64,000 nucleotides of DNA. It comes from JAJPHF01 sp035293805. Its GTDB lineage: Bacteria; Chloroflexota; UBA6077; JAJPHF01. A program made the translations under genes and the position numbers. The notes below the pieces were generated by a model. It made no database searches and had not been told where the DNA came from. It saw nothing but the letters and a program-made list of their open reading frames with translations. Positions 1 through 8,214 of the stretch are shown here, piece by piece (within the stretch, counting starts at the first letter, position 1; every line of letters starts with the position of its first letter). The DNA is taken from the NCBI GenBank assembly GCA_035293805.1, contig DATGMD010000037.1:1-64000 (forward strand), read 5' to 3'.

Positions 1-937
1 GCGCCTCTGGGAAATGTGTCCACTGGGCTAACGCCATCGCAGCACCTCCTCGTGAGGTCCTCGTAGGGTCGTTCGCTGGCTCTACTATGGCGCCGACTGC
101 GTTAGAGGCCCGTCGGCCCGGCATAAAAGCCGCGTTAGAGCTACGCTGGCGTCGGAGATAAACCTGCCTCTGACCCAGGGCCGGCTGGGTCTCGTGGTGT
201 CAAGAAACGGGGGGTTGCCGATTCTACGACTTCTCGGAGCCATCCGTGGCGAGCTCACAGCCCCGGGGCGCCGGCAGCACCGCGGCGAGCCGCCAGTAGG
301 CCCGATTGCAGGCCGCCCGCTGACAGAGCCAGAGCGGATCACGGCGCCGCTCTCTACCGACCAGCTGGGTCAGCTCGGGAGCGATCTCCGTCTCCATCAC
401 GGCGGACACGGAGAACGGGCGCTGGGCGCCGAGCCCTCGCGTCGCCTCGCGCCGTCGTTGCAGTACGGTCGCGGCGCAGCGCTCTGAAGCCCGGCTCCGC
501 GCGGAGCATCGCTCGCCAGGTCATCTCCGTGGGCAGCTGCTGGCCGTCTGGCCGCAAAGCGGCCCGTGCCGCGTCAAGCGGGCGCCTCGCGCGAGGACGC
601 AGGGCGCCACGGCGCTCGCGCTCCCGTTTAGCGGGGCCGATGGCGAGGACGTGCCAGTCGTTGACGAGATGGCCGAGTAGCGCCGTCAGCTTCTCGGTCG
701 CGCCCGCAGCGGGAGAGCCACGCCGGCCGAGGGCGCGAAGGCCACGCCGCCGCGCTCTGAGGCGCGCGTTTCGCCCACATGCCCCGTGCGGCCCTGCAAG
801 GCGCTGCAGGGCCGAGGTAGCGGCCATCTAGTGTATTTGGGACGGCCTGAGTGAGTGACAAGAGGCCTGAGAACCACGCCTGGCGCAAGATCCGATTCAG
901 CATATAGATAAGGCGCGGATAAGGCGCGGACACGCGA
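1..937. other. stretch without a recognisable gene
   Basis: Several open frames overlap here on both strands, but none has a convincing ribosome binding site, a known motif or a hydrophobic pattern. All are rich in Arg and Ala, as expected for shadow frames in GC-rich DNA. The region may hold a decayed gene on the minus strand, since minus-strand frames are longest between about 350 and 830, but I cannot name it. Confidence 0.4.
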
Positions 938-970
938 AGGCCCGGTCATCACGCGATGATGACCGGGCCT
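938..970 (-). terminator. 13-bp perfect hairpin downstream of the broken secreted-protein gene
   Basis: Arms 938-950 (AGGCCCGGTCATC) and 958-970 are perfect reverse complements around a 7-nt loop. It lies about 20 bp past the last stop codon of the minus-strand gene at 992-2420. No long T-run follows, so it may be a weak terminator or an mRNA-stabilising hairpin. Confidence 0.6.
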
Positions 971-991
971 CTTCACCGACCGCACCCTGCC

Positions 992-2420
992 TCAGTCTGC
1001 CGCCCGCACCGTCAGGTTGCCGTCGAACACAAACTCCACGAGCCCGTTGCTCGTCCGCACCTGGTAAAACGCATGCTCCGGCCCTCTGCCGCTCCCGGCA
1101 CTGACGATCTCAAAGTCATCGCCCCGCGTCAGCTCACCGACCTTCTTAGTGTTCACATCCGGCTGCTCGGACACGTCGGCCCGCTAGGAGGCCGTGACTG
1201 TTCCCCCCGCCTGGGGAAACACACCCGTGAAGGTTCCGCTGCAGCGCAGCTCGGGGGTGCCCTGGCTCACCGTGAAGGGGCACGGGACGGTGACCGAGCC
1301 CGCCGGGAGGCTGGCGGCATTGGTCACCGGGATCGTCAGGGTCACCTGAGTGAGCCCCGCGGGCAGATTCGAGAACACCCCCGTCACCTGGAAGCCCGTG
1401 GCGCTCGGGGTGAAGCCGATGCAACCGACGAAGAACGCCGGGCCTCCAAGGCCATCGCAGGGGCTCACTACGACGGTGCCCGTAATCGGCAGGGTGCCCG
1501 TGGCGGAGCCGAAGTCAGCCGAGCAAGCGTTCACGATACAGCCGTTGGGGGTAATCGTCGGGGTCGGGGTGGCGGTCGTGGTGGGCGTGGCGGTCGGCGT
1601 CGGCGTCCCCGTCGGGGTGGCGGTCGCGCTACGGAGCGCTGTCGCCGTCGCCGTGGCTATCTGAGCCTGGCTCCGAATACCCACCGTGCCCCCGACTTGC
1701 GGGAAGATGTTCGGCTCGTTCACCTGGGCGTTGCACCCCGCCCGCTGGCATCCGCCACCCCACACCCGACGGTCCGCACGCCGGCCGGTGTGCCCGCTGC
1801 CGTCACCACCGGGACGACCAAGGCCACCTGTGCGCCGGGCGGGAGGCCCGTGAGCACACTCGCGATCGTGAAGCTGCCGGTGCTCGTGAACTCGATGCAG
1901 TTGAGCAGTGGCCGGGGACAGGGCCCCGGCTGAATCGGGCCTGCCGTGGCGTTGCCGGTCAGGACAGGCGCGTGACACACGGCGCCAACGTGCTGACAAT
2001 TGGCCGGCGCGGGGGAGTTGGGCGGGGGGGGGGACCCCCTCCAGCGCCAGAGGCAGGGGCGGCGGGAGCAACGGCAGCGGCCAGGCGGGGACCGCGAGCG
2101 GGCCGACGACGGGAACCGGCAGCGGGAACGGCGCCAGGGGGGGGCAGCGGGGCCGCGGGCGCCGGGACGCCGAGCGTTGCGGTCGGGGATGCTGGCGGTG
2201 GGCCGTCGGTGGGGGAGGCAGCTTCATCCGCATCTGCGGCTTGATCTGGTGGACTGTCGGTAGCGCCGGCGCCGGCTACCTGAGCAGCGGGGCGGTCCAG
2301 CGGGCGGGCTACGGCTGGCGGGGAGTCGAGCCCTGCGGCCTGGCTGCCGGTCGCTGTCCCTGACGAGCAGAGCACCCCGGCCAGGCAGAAACCGAGCCAA
2401 ACGAGTCCCCATAGCCGCAT
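992..2420 (-). pseudogene. broken gene for a secreted Pro/Thr-rich surface protein with SH3-like tail
   Basis: The reading starts at ATG 2420 behind AGGGGAG, with a hydrophobic signal peptide (MRLWGLVWLGFCLAG) and a Pro/Ala-rich stretch. Coding then changes frame at a run of ten G on the plus strand (2024-2033, C10 in the gene). The next frame carries a Cys-containing module ('LNCIEFTSTGSFTIASVL'). It shifts again near 1755-1766 into a Thr-Ala-Thr-Pro linker and a second similar module ('GFQVTGVFSNLPAGLTQV'). That ends at TAG 1184-1186. In the same frame beyond the TAG, down to 992, lies a segment resembling a bacterial SH3 domain ('VGELTRGDDFEIVSAG...FYQVRTSNG'). The modules resemble the C-terminal part of the protein at 15893-17407. 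The two shifts and one stop mean decay, phase variation at the C10 tract, or base-calling errors in homopolymers. Confidence 0.65.
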
Positions 2421-2926
2421 CGGCTCCCCTCCGTCCGTTCGATGGTCGGGCTCAGCACGGGCCCTGGTCCGCTCCCGCGCCTGCTCAGGTAAATGCAAGC
2501 GACCACGGGATGTTACAGTCGACGGCCAGGCGTCCTTGCCCGCGAGGCAGGCGTGAGGATGGCGGTAGTCGTTCAGGCCACCCGACCTCTAGGGAGCAAG
2601 GATGGCGCCGCGGTTCGCTGCAGGGCACCTTCCTCCGCCGCGCCCAGCACCTGCGGCTCCAACTGGACCGCCTGCGGGCCTGGGTAGCCACCGAGGAGAG
2701 CCGCCGTCGGTGTAGTGCCTAAGGATGAGACATCCTGTAGACCTCTTCAGGCACTACAGCCGCGTTCACAGACCCAAGTGTAGCTCAATAGATTCACTCT
2801 GTCGCACTTCGGCCGCTTGCTCGGCGGTGTGGTGCGCCGCGATAATGTCGGGTTTCCGGCTTGCTACCCGTCTCTACCCTCGTGTCGAATGACGCGGCTG
2901 GTCAAGTAAGGAGGGACCGCAACCAT
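2421..2926. other. intergenic stretch, no clear gene
   Basis: About 500 bp between the divergent secreted-protein gene and the small plus-strand ORF at 2927. I see no protein I can support. The only clear structure is the nested inverted repeat at 2711-2758. The part after 2760 is less GC-rich than the surroundings and is the likely place for promoters. Confidence 0.4.
2711..2758. repeat. 48-bp nested inverted repeat with TGT...ACA ends
   Basis: Outer arms TGTAGTGCCT (2711-2720) and AGGCACTACA (2749-2758) are perfect reverse complements. Inside lies a second hairpin, AGGATG (2722-2727) and CATCCT (2731-2736), with an AGA loop. The TGT/ACA ends resemble tips of some insertion sequences, so this could be a leftover transposon end or a very small MITE. 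No transposase is seen next to it. Confidence 0.5.
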
Positions 2927-3043
2927 ATGGACCACCTCGCACAACCGCTCCTACTCTTGGGCGCCTGGACGGCGGCGTTTCTGCTCGGCAAGGAACTCCA
3001 AGTTGGCTTCGCCCACTGGCGAGCACGCCGCCGAGGTCAGTAG
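2927..3043 (+). CDS. small hydrophobic protein, 38 aa
   Basis: ATG 2927 follows AAGGAGG (2908-2914) at a rather long spacing of 12 nt. The product has one hydrophobic stretch (QPLLLLGAWTAAFLLG) followed by a basic tail ending RARRRGQ, the layout of a single-pass membrane peptide. It lies 150 bp upstream of the GlsB-like gene on the same strand. I do not recognise a family; it is kept only because of the ribosome binding site and the membrane-like pattern. Confidence 0.3.
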   Translation: MDHLAQPLLLLGAWTAAFLLGKELQVGFAHWRARRRGQ

Positions 3044-3193
3044 AGGCTCGGCCCGACGCGCTCCGTGGCGCCGTCAACATGCTCGCGTCACCGGCGCCGG
3101 CCTTCCTCCCGGTCCTAACGGCCGCCCACTTTGGCACGTTCCTTGCAATCCGCCCCTGGTGCTGGCGAGTAGAGCGGCGGATGGAGAGAGAGC

Positions 3194-3466
3194 ATGTCGC
3201 TAGAACCTGGCGGGATAATTGCCTGGATCATCGTCGGCTTGATCGCGGGTTGGCTCGCGGGCCAGTTCATGAAGGGCGGTGGCTACGGGGTCATCGGGGA
3301 CATCATCGTCGGGATCATCGGCGCGTTTATCGGCGGCCTCGTCTTTAGCTTCCTGCTGCCGGGCAGCAGCGCCGGCCTGATCGGGAGCATCGTGGTCGCC
3401 TTCATTGGCGCTGTGATCCTGATCGCTATCCTGCGTGCGGTGTCCGGAGGTCGCGCCGCTGTCTAG
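3194..3466 (+). CDS. GlsB/YeaQ/YmgE family stress-response membrane protein
   Basis: The 90-aa product is almost entirely hydrophobic with three Gly-rich membrane segments (IIAWIIVGLIAGWLAG, IGDIIVGIIGAFIGGLV, LIGSIVVAFIGAVILIAIL). This is the pattern of the GlsB/YeaQ/YmgE (transglycosylase-associated) family, normally 80-90 aa, so it is full length. Members are small inner-membrane proteins often induced by general or envelope stress; the biochemical role is not settled. The ATG at 3194 has GGAGAGAG upstream. It is followed by a strong terminator at 3521-3560, so it forms a short transcript of its own. Confidence 0.85.
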   Translation: MSLEPGGIIAWIIVGLIAGWLAGQFMKGGGYGVIGDIIVGIIGAFIGGLVFSFLLPGSSAGLIGSIVVAFIGAVILIAILRAVSGGRAAV

Positions 3467-3520
3467 GCCGCCTTCGGCGCCGGCCTGAGGTCACGCTTCA
3501 AGGAACGCTCAGCAAGCAAA

Positions 3521-3560
3521 CTGAAAAGGGGTCGGCGGTAGAACCGCCGACCCCTTTCAG
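3521..3560 (+). terminator. strong intrinsic-type hairpin after the GlsB-like gene
   Basis: The left arm (3521-3539, starting CTGAAAAGGGGTCGG) pairs with 3543-3560 around a 3-nt AGA loop, giving an 18-bp stem with a single bulged A. It lies 55 bp after the stop at 3466. No T-tract follows beyond the TTTC inside the stem. Confidence 0.75.
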
Positions 3561-3837
3561 TCCGTGGGCCACCCCAAACCTACGAAAGGAGATACTCTCG
3601 CACGGCACCCTTACTGCACGTGCTGCGGGAGCTAGTCCATAGGGTTGTGGGCCGCTAGCAGCGCGCCAACTCGGTACTCGGAATAAGCGCGAGCTGATGG
3701 CGCAGACGCTCGGGCGCTCCGTGCCGATCCACGCCGGTCTTGTACACTTACTCCGTGCGCTGGACGCCGGCACACCGCCGGACCAGGTCGGCAACTCACC
3801 GCATAACTGGACACGTTTTCGCCGCCGAGGTGCCTTC

Positions 3838-5319
3838 ATGCCACAGCGTTTAGCCGTGAATATCTGGACGATTGGCTGTCAGATGAACGAGGCGGACGCG
3901 CGCCGCCTCGGCGACGAGCTGGACCTGGTCGGCTTCGAGCCGTGCGACGCGGCCGACGCGGCTGATCTAGTGGTGCTCTACTCGTGCGTCGTGCGTCAGG
4001 CGGCCGAGAACAAGGTCCACAACCAGCTCATGCGGCTGCGCGACGTGAAGCGCCAGCGGCCGGCGCTGAAGATCGCCCTGGCCGGCTGCATGGCGGGCGA
4101 GGAGACGGCCGCGCTGCAGCAGACGTACCCTTTCGTGGACCTGTTCATCTCGCCCAAGGCCGACATCTCGCTGCGCAATCAGCTGCTCGACCTCCTCGAC
4201 CTCGACGAGCGCTACCGTCACGAGCCCGACGGCGCGCAGCGCACGCCGGGCGTGTCGGCGGGCGTGACCATCCACCAGGGCTGCAACCGCCGCTGCACCT
4301 ACTGCATCATCCCGTTCCGCCGTGGCGGCGAGCGCAGCCGCCAGCCGGCCGAGATCCGCGCCGAGGTGGCCGGGCTGGTCGCGCGCGGCACCCGCGAGGT
4401 GGTGCTGCTCAGCCAGATCGTGGAGCGCTACGGCTGGGACCTGGAACCCCGCCGCTCGCTGGCCGAGCTGCTGACGCTGCTGAACGACGTGCCGGGGCTG
4501 GAGCGCATCCGCTTCCTGACCTCATATCCCAACGACTTCGGCCCCGACCTGATCGAGGCCGTGGCGACTCTACCGCACGTGTGCGAGGACATCAACCTGC
4601 CGATCCAGGCGGGCGACGACACGGTGCTGCGGCGCATGGCGCGCGGCTACAAGGTCGCGGACTACGTGCGAGTGGTGGACGCGCTGCGGGCGCGCATGCC
4701 GGAGATCGGCATCTCGACGGACATCATCGTCGGCTTCCCAGGCGAGACGGCCGAGCAGTTCGAGAACACGCTGCGGACGATGGAGCGGGTGCGCTGGGAT
4801 GTGGTCCACGTGGCGATGTTCTCGCCGCGCGAGGGGACCGTGGCGGCCACCTGGCCCGACGACGTGCCGCGCGCCGAGAAGAAGCGCCGCCTGCACGCCG
4901 TCGAAGAGCTGCAGGCGCGCATCGCCGCCGAGATCAACGCGCGGCTGGTCGGCCGCACTCTGGAGGTATTGGTCGAGGGCCAGGCGAAGGGGCGCTGGTA
5001 CGGCCGCACCCGCACGAACAAGCTGGCGTTCTTCGACCATCCGGAGCCGCTGGCCGGCGCGCTCGTCGCGGTGCGCATCGGGCAGGCCAGCGCGTGGGCG
5101 CTGCAAGGGGAGCTAGTGGCGGTGACGCAACAGCCGCCGGCGGTCGCCCTCCCCCCGACCCTCTCCCAGGGGGAGAGGGAGACCGCGGACGGGACTCCCA
5201 CCCCGAGTGTCTCGCCGGGGGCAGGAGAGCACAGCGAGGCCCCCTCTCCCCCTGGGAGAGGGCGGGGGGTGAGGGCGCCGAGCGATGGCGTGATCCCGCT
5301 GCGCCTCGCCGCGTCGTAG
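3838..5319 (+). CDS. miaB: tRNA (N6-isopentenyl adenosine(37)-C2)-methylthiotransferase MiaB
   Basis: A radical-SAM methylthiotransferase that adds a 2-methylthio group to modified A37 of tRNAs reading UNN codons. The N-terminal domain carries the three auxiliary-cluster cysteines, C14 (IGCQMNEAD), C50 (YSCVVRQAAE) and C84 (AGCMAG). The radical-SAM motif C149-x3-C153-x2-C156 (CNRRCTYC) and the conserved INLPIQAGDDTVLRRM segment follow. A TRAM-like region spans about 370-435. The start at ATG 3838 is chosen because homology begins right there; the frame is open upstream to 3697 but that part looks non-coding. Residues from about 436 to the end (493) are low-complexity Pro/Gly/Arg sequence encoded by a dispersed palindromic repeat, so the native C-terminus was probably about 58 residues shorter. 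MiaB itself is confident; MtaB or RimO are less likely given the motifs. Confidence 0.9.
   Translation: MPQRLAVNIWTIGCQMNEADARRLGDELDLVGFEPCDAADAADLVVLYSCVVRQAAENKVHNQLMRLRDVKRQRPALKIALAGCMAGEETAALQQTYPFVDLFISPKADISLRNQLLDLLDLDERYRHEPDGAQRTPGVSAGVTIHQGCNRRCTYCIIPFRRGGERSRQPAEIRAEVAGLVARGTREVVLLSQIVERYGWDLEPRRSLAELLTLLNDVPGLERIRFLTSYPNDFGPDLIEAVATLPHVCEDINLPIQAGDDTVLRRMARGYKVADYVRVVDALRARMPEIGISTDIIVGFPGETAEQFENTLRTMERVRWDVVHVAMFSPREGTVAATWPDDVPRAEKKRRLHAVEELQARIAAEINARLVGRTLEVLVEGQAKGRWYGRTRTNKLAFFDHPEPLAGALVAVRIGQASAWALQGELVAVTQQPPAVALPPTLSQGERETADGTPTPSVSPGAGEHSEAPSPPGRGRGVRAPSDGVIPLRLAAS
5143..5285. repeat. GC-rich palindromic repeat inside the 3' end of miaB
   Basis: Contains two face-to-face palindromes of the type CCTCTCCCAGGGGGAGAGGG (near 5158-5177 and 5250-5275) separated by about 70 bp. 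It is related in composition and layout to the repeats at 7752, 10157, 41416 and 45260, but lacks their ACCTA ends. It is read through in frame as the last ~58 residues of MiaB. Confidence 0.6.
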
Positions 5320-5334
5320 CCGGCGGGGCCGCGC

Positions 5335-6264
5335 GTGCCGCTGGAGTGGCTGGCGCTGGTCGCCGCCTTCTCTAGCGCGGTCGCGCACCTCGCCAGCAAG
5401 AAAGCCGTCGGCGCGGCGGCACCCCCCGCCTTCCTCGCCGCGCGCTGGTCGACCGGCGCGCTCGTCATGACGACGGTGTTGCTGTTCGGACCGGGCTGGG
5501 CCGGCTTCGCGCCGAGCTGGTCGCTGGCGGCGCTCGCGACGGGCGCCGTGCTCGGGCCGGTCGTCGGCTGGCTGCTCTACCTGCGCGCGCTGCCGCGCCT
5601 CGACGTGTCGGTCGCCCAGCCGATCTTCAACAGCGCGGTGCTCGTCACGCTGGTGCTCGCCATCATCTTCCTGGGCGAGCGGCCGAACGCCTTCACGCTG
5701 GCCGGCGCGGCGCTGATCGTCGTCGGCGTGCAGCTCTTACAGGGGGCGCAGGCGGCGCGGCAGCCGAAGCGGGGCCGCTGGGAGCGCCTGCGCCACCCGG
5801 CGGTGCTGCTGGTGCTCGGCGGCGCCTGCTGCCTGGGCGTGTCGAGCTTCTGCTTCAAGCTGGGGCTGAACGCGCTGACGCCCGTCGAGACGAACTGGGT
5901 GCGGACCACGGTGCCGGCGCTGGTGCTGCTGAGCGGGAACACGCTGGGGGCGCTGCGCGGGGCCGCGCTGCCGCGGGCCGCCCCGCCCGGCGTGGGCTCG
6001 GCGAAAGGCGTGTGGCTGACCTGGCAGGGGCTGGGGTGGGCGGCGCTGGCGTCGCTCGCCAACGACGTGATTGGCTGGCTGTTCCGCTTTACGGCGCTGA
6101 AGCACGGCCTGGTCGTCGTGGTCGAGCCGCTCGCCTCGACGGGCCCGCTGTTCGTGGCGCTGCTCGCCACCGCGCTGCTCGGCGAGCGCCTGGGCCGCCG
6201 CGGCTGGCTCGGCGTCGCCTGCACGGTCCTCGGCGCGGTGCTGCTCGGGGGATGGGGAAGATAG
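5335..6264 (+). CDS. EamA/DMT-family transporter
   Basis: A 309-aa integral membrane protein with about ten hydrophobic segments in two tandem halves, each like an EamA domain. The first half ends with the typical 'PIFNSAVLVTLVLAIIFLGE' pattern and the second with 'EPLASTGPLFVALLATALLGER'. Family members export or exchange small metabolites such as amino acids or sugars; the substrate here cannot be told. The GTG start at 5335 gives a direct entry into the first membrane helix and lies 15 bp after the miaB stop, so the two genes are probably co-transcribed. The bidirectional hairpin at 6273-6310 ends the unit. Confidence 0.8.
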   Translation: MPLEWLALVAAFSSAVAHLASKKAVGAAAPPAFLAARWSTGALVMTTVLLFGPGWAGFAPSWSLAALATGAVLGPVVGWLLYLRALPRLDVSVAQPIFNSAVLVTLVLAIIFLGERPNAFTLAGAALIVVGVQLLQGAQAARQPKRGRWERLRHPAVLLVLGGACCLGVSSFCFKLGLNALTPVETNWVRTTVPALVLLSGNTLGALRGAALPRAAPPGVGSAKGVWLTWQGLGWAALASLANDVIGWLFRFTALKHGLVVVVEPLASTGPLFVALLATALLGERLGRRGWLGVACTVLGAVLLGGWGR

Positions 6265-6272
6265 CCTGACAT

Positions 6273-6310
6273 GGCAGGCTGGCTCGCTCCGCGGGGCGAG
6301 CCAGCCTGCC
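6273..6310. terminator. 15-bp perfect hairpin between convergent genes
   Basis: Arms 6273-6287 (GGCAGGCTGGCTCGC) and 6296-6310 pair perfectly around an 8-nt loop. It sits between the end of the EamA gene (6264) and the end of the minus-strand CMD gene (6313), so it can serve both transcripts. Confidence 0.75.
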
Positions 6311-6312
6311 GC

Positions 6313-6891
6313 TCAACTCTCGATAACCCCGGCGGCGAGGCCGGCGCGGGTGTCGCCGAGCACCTGGCCGTGGCCGATGGCGAGGGTGCTGATCCAGCGC
6401 TGCTGGCCGAGGGTCAGGGCAATGAAGAAGCCCAGCTCGACCAGCTCGGGCTCGCTGAACTGGCGGTGCAGCTCGGCCCAGAGGGCGTCGTCGGCCAGGG
6501 CCGGGTCGTGCGCGATGGCTTCGGTCCAGGCGAGCGCGGCCTTCTCGCGCGGGCTATAACGGTCGGACTCGCGGAAGCTGGCCAGATCGGCCAGCGTATC
6601 CTCGGTGACGCCTTGCTGTTCGGCCCGAACAGAGCGCTGCACGCCTCAGTAGTGGCAGTCCACGAGCTGTGACACGTAGACGCGGCACAGCTCTTTGGTC
6701 TTGTGCTCCACGATGCCGGCTTTGAACACGGCGTTCCAGGTGCGGGTGAAATGGCGCAGCACGTCGGGCTGGTGGGCGCGGATGGCCTGGCTCTCGGGGC
6801 GCGGCGTGCCGTGCAGGCGCGCGTCCTCCAGGTAGCCGCGCAGCTCGGGGTCGGCGAGCGTGGCCGGGTCCACGTAGCTGATGCGGGGCAT
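6313..6891 (-). CDS. AhpD/carboxymuconolactone decarboxylase-family protein, candidate selenoprotein (CxxU)
   Basis: Read through the in-frame TGA at 6646-6648, this is a continuous 192-aa protein. The part before the TGA (81 aa) ends ...ELCRVYVSQLVDCHY and the part after begins GVQRSVRAEQQGVTED. Both halves are typical of the AhpD-like/CMD superfamily. Members use a CxxC pair at exactly this place (DCxxCGxQRS) for peroxide or disulfide chemistry. The TGA replaces the second Cys, so the motif would be C-H-Y-Sec. A hairpin with a GGC apical loop starts 14 nt after the TGA (6616-6632), in the window expected for a bacterial SECIS. AhpD-like selenoproteins with Sec in the redox motif are known. 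Alternatives are a recent nonsense mutation (TGC or TGT to TGA) or a sequencing error. No selA, selB, selC or selD lies in the window. Confidence 0.7.
6616..6632 (-). promoter_or_regulatory. putative bacterial SECIS hairpin
   Basis: In the mRNA sense the stem CTGTTCG (6632-6626) pairs with CGAACAG (6622-6616) around the loop GGC. The loop begins 21 nt after the TGA. Bacterial SECIS elements need a short hairpin at roughly 16-37 nt from the UGA with a G among the first two loop bases, and this one meets those rules. The 7-bp stem interrupts a coding region, where a perfect hairpin at this spot is not expected by protein constraint alone. Confidence 0.6.
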
Positions 6892-6968
6892 CGAGTGGCC
6901 TCCCTGCCGCGCGGCGACGAGGCCGCGCCGTCTCGTCGGTATACTAACACTCGCGCGAGCGGAGGATC
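6892..6968. promoter_or_regulatory. divergent promoter region
   Basis: The 77 bp between the minus-strand CMD gene and the plus-strand NMNAT-like gene contain TATACT (6940-6945), a good -10 box for the plus strand 24 bp before the start codon. No clear -35 box is seen. Confidence 0.35.
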
Positions 6969-7757
6969 ATGCCGACGACCGATCCCTATAGTCTGCGGGC
7001 CGCGCGGAGCATAGCCGCGCAGACTGCCGGGCTGGACCCGGCGGCGCCGCCGGCCGCGCGGCTGCTCCGCGCGCCACGGGCGGGGCTCGGCCGGACGGTG
7101 GGGGTGCTACCGGGTTCGTTCGATCCCTTCACGACAGCTCACGCCGCGCTGGCACGGGCGGCGCTGCGCCACGGCGGGCTGAATAGCCTGCTGTTCCTGC
7201 TCAGCGTGTACGTCGTGGACAAGGGCGACGCCGCCCGCGCGGCGCTGGCCGACCGCGCGCTGGTGCTGACACGCTACGCCGCGCGCCGCCCGCGCTGCGG
7301 CGTCGCCCTGTGCAACCGCGGGCTGTACGTCGAGGAGGCGGAGGCGCTGACGCCGCTGCTGCCAGAGGGGGCCAGGCTGTGGTTCGTCGTCGGCTTCGAC
7401 AAGATCGTGCAGGTGTTCGACCCGCGCTACTACGCCGACCGCACGGCCGCGCTCGACCGGCTGTTCGCCCTGGCCGGCTTCCTGGTGGCGCCGCGAGCGG
7501 GCGCCGGCCGCCGCGACCTGGCACGACTGCTGGCCCGGCCGGAGAACGCGCCCTATCGCGACCGGGTACGCCCACTGCCCCTCGCCGCGGCCTATCGGGA
7601 CCAGTCGGCCACCGCCGTGCGCGCGGCCCTGGCGGCCGGCGAGGACGCCGGTGCGCTGCTGGCGCCCGAGGCCGCCGCCTTCGTGGCGGCCACCGGCTGT
7701 TACCGAGCGCCCGATGCAGCCGGGGCGTACGCGGCGCGGCGGCGGGCGCTGACCTAA
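6969..7757 (+). CDS. nicotinate/nicotinamide-nucleotide adenylyltransferase-like protein
   Basis: The product (262 aa) belongs to the HxGH nucleotidyltransferase superfamily. Residues 44-60 read VGVLPGSFDPFTTAHAA, matching the GSFDP-x-x-xGH signature with TTAH in place of HxGH. The C-terminal part has DQSATAVR (about 211-218), matching the ISSTxxR ATP-binding motif. NMN/NaMN adenylyltransferases build NAD from ATP and a mononucleotide. The changed HxGH and the roughly 40-residue N-terminal extension mean the substrate is uncertain; it may be a NadD paralogue. ATG 6969 has GGAGGATC just upstream. The stop codon TAA lies within the first bases (ACCTAA) of the dispersed repeat at 7752, so the C-terminus may have been reset by the repeat. 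Confidence 0.7.
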   Translation: MPTTDPYSLRAARSIAAQTAGLDPAAPPAARLLRAPRAGLGRTVGVLPGSFDPFTTAHAALARAALRHGGLNSLLFLLSVYVVDKGDAARAALADRALVLTRYAARRPRCGVALCNRGLYVEEAEALTPLLPEGARLWFVVGFDKIVQVFDPRYYADRTAALDRLFALAGFLVAPRAGAGRRDLARLLARPENAPYRDRVRPLPLAAAYRDQSATAVRAALAAGEDAGALLAPEAAAFVAATGCYRAPDAAGAYAARRRALT

Positions 7758-7932
7758 CCCCCCCGGCCCCCGGAACCTAACCCCCCCGGCCCCCCTTCCC
7801 TTTGAAGGAAGGGGGGAGCCACCCCGGCCTCTCCCGGTCCCTCTCCCCCCTTCCTACAGTGAGAGGGGGACCGGGGGGTAGGTCGGCCAGTGCTCCCCCT
7901 TCCCACAATGGGAGGGGGCCGGGGGGGTAGGT
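7752..7932. repeat. dispersed GC-rich repeat with ACCTA...TAGGT ends
   Basis: The left end carries ACCTAACCCCCCCGGCC (7752, repeated at about 7774) and the right end GGCCGGGGGGGTAGGT (ending 7932), which are inverted copies of each other. A further right-type end lies near 7871-7890. The inside is made of short C-rich and G-rich palindromes around 'CCTTTGAAGG' and 'CCACAATGGG'. The same ends occur at 41416-41541 and 45260-45378. No protein is encoded. The remaining 280 bp to the next gene hold no feature I can name. Confidence 0.65.
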
Positions 7933-8214
7933 CGGCCCCCCGCCGGCAGCGTATACTGCTGCGCCCGCCCCGCGCGGGGTCACGGGCGCGTAAGGGCCTT
8001 GTGATTGGCCTGTTACTCAGGCACCCTGGCACTGGCTGCGTCGGGCTGGTACCCTCGGGTACGTTCTTGGCCCCGCGGGTTCTATCTGCGGCCCACGGGG
8101 GCCAGCGACAATCGCGGCCGGCGATTCGCGCCCGGCCGCGCGTAGGATGAACCGGGCGCCGCGCTACCCTCAAGCCCGACAGGGGCCGGCGGCCGCTAGC
8201 GGAGGACGTTGCCG

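Noticed and set aside
354..827. 157-aa minus-strand frame at the left end.
   Set aside because: No motif, low-complexity Arg/Ala composition, and overlapping frames on both strands of equal quality.
1184..1186. In-frame TAG before the SH3-like segment, considered as pyrrolysine or read-through.
   Set aside because: The same gene also has two frameshifts, so decay is the simpler reading; no pyrrolysine machinery or context is visible.
3697..3837. Upstream extension of the miaB frame to an earlier ATG.
   Set aside because: The extra 47 residues do not resemble the MiaB family, and homology starts exactly at the ATG at 3838.
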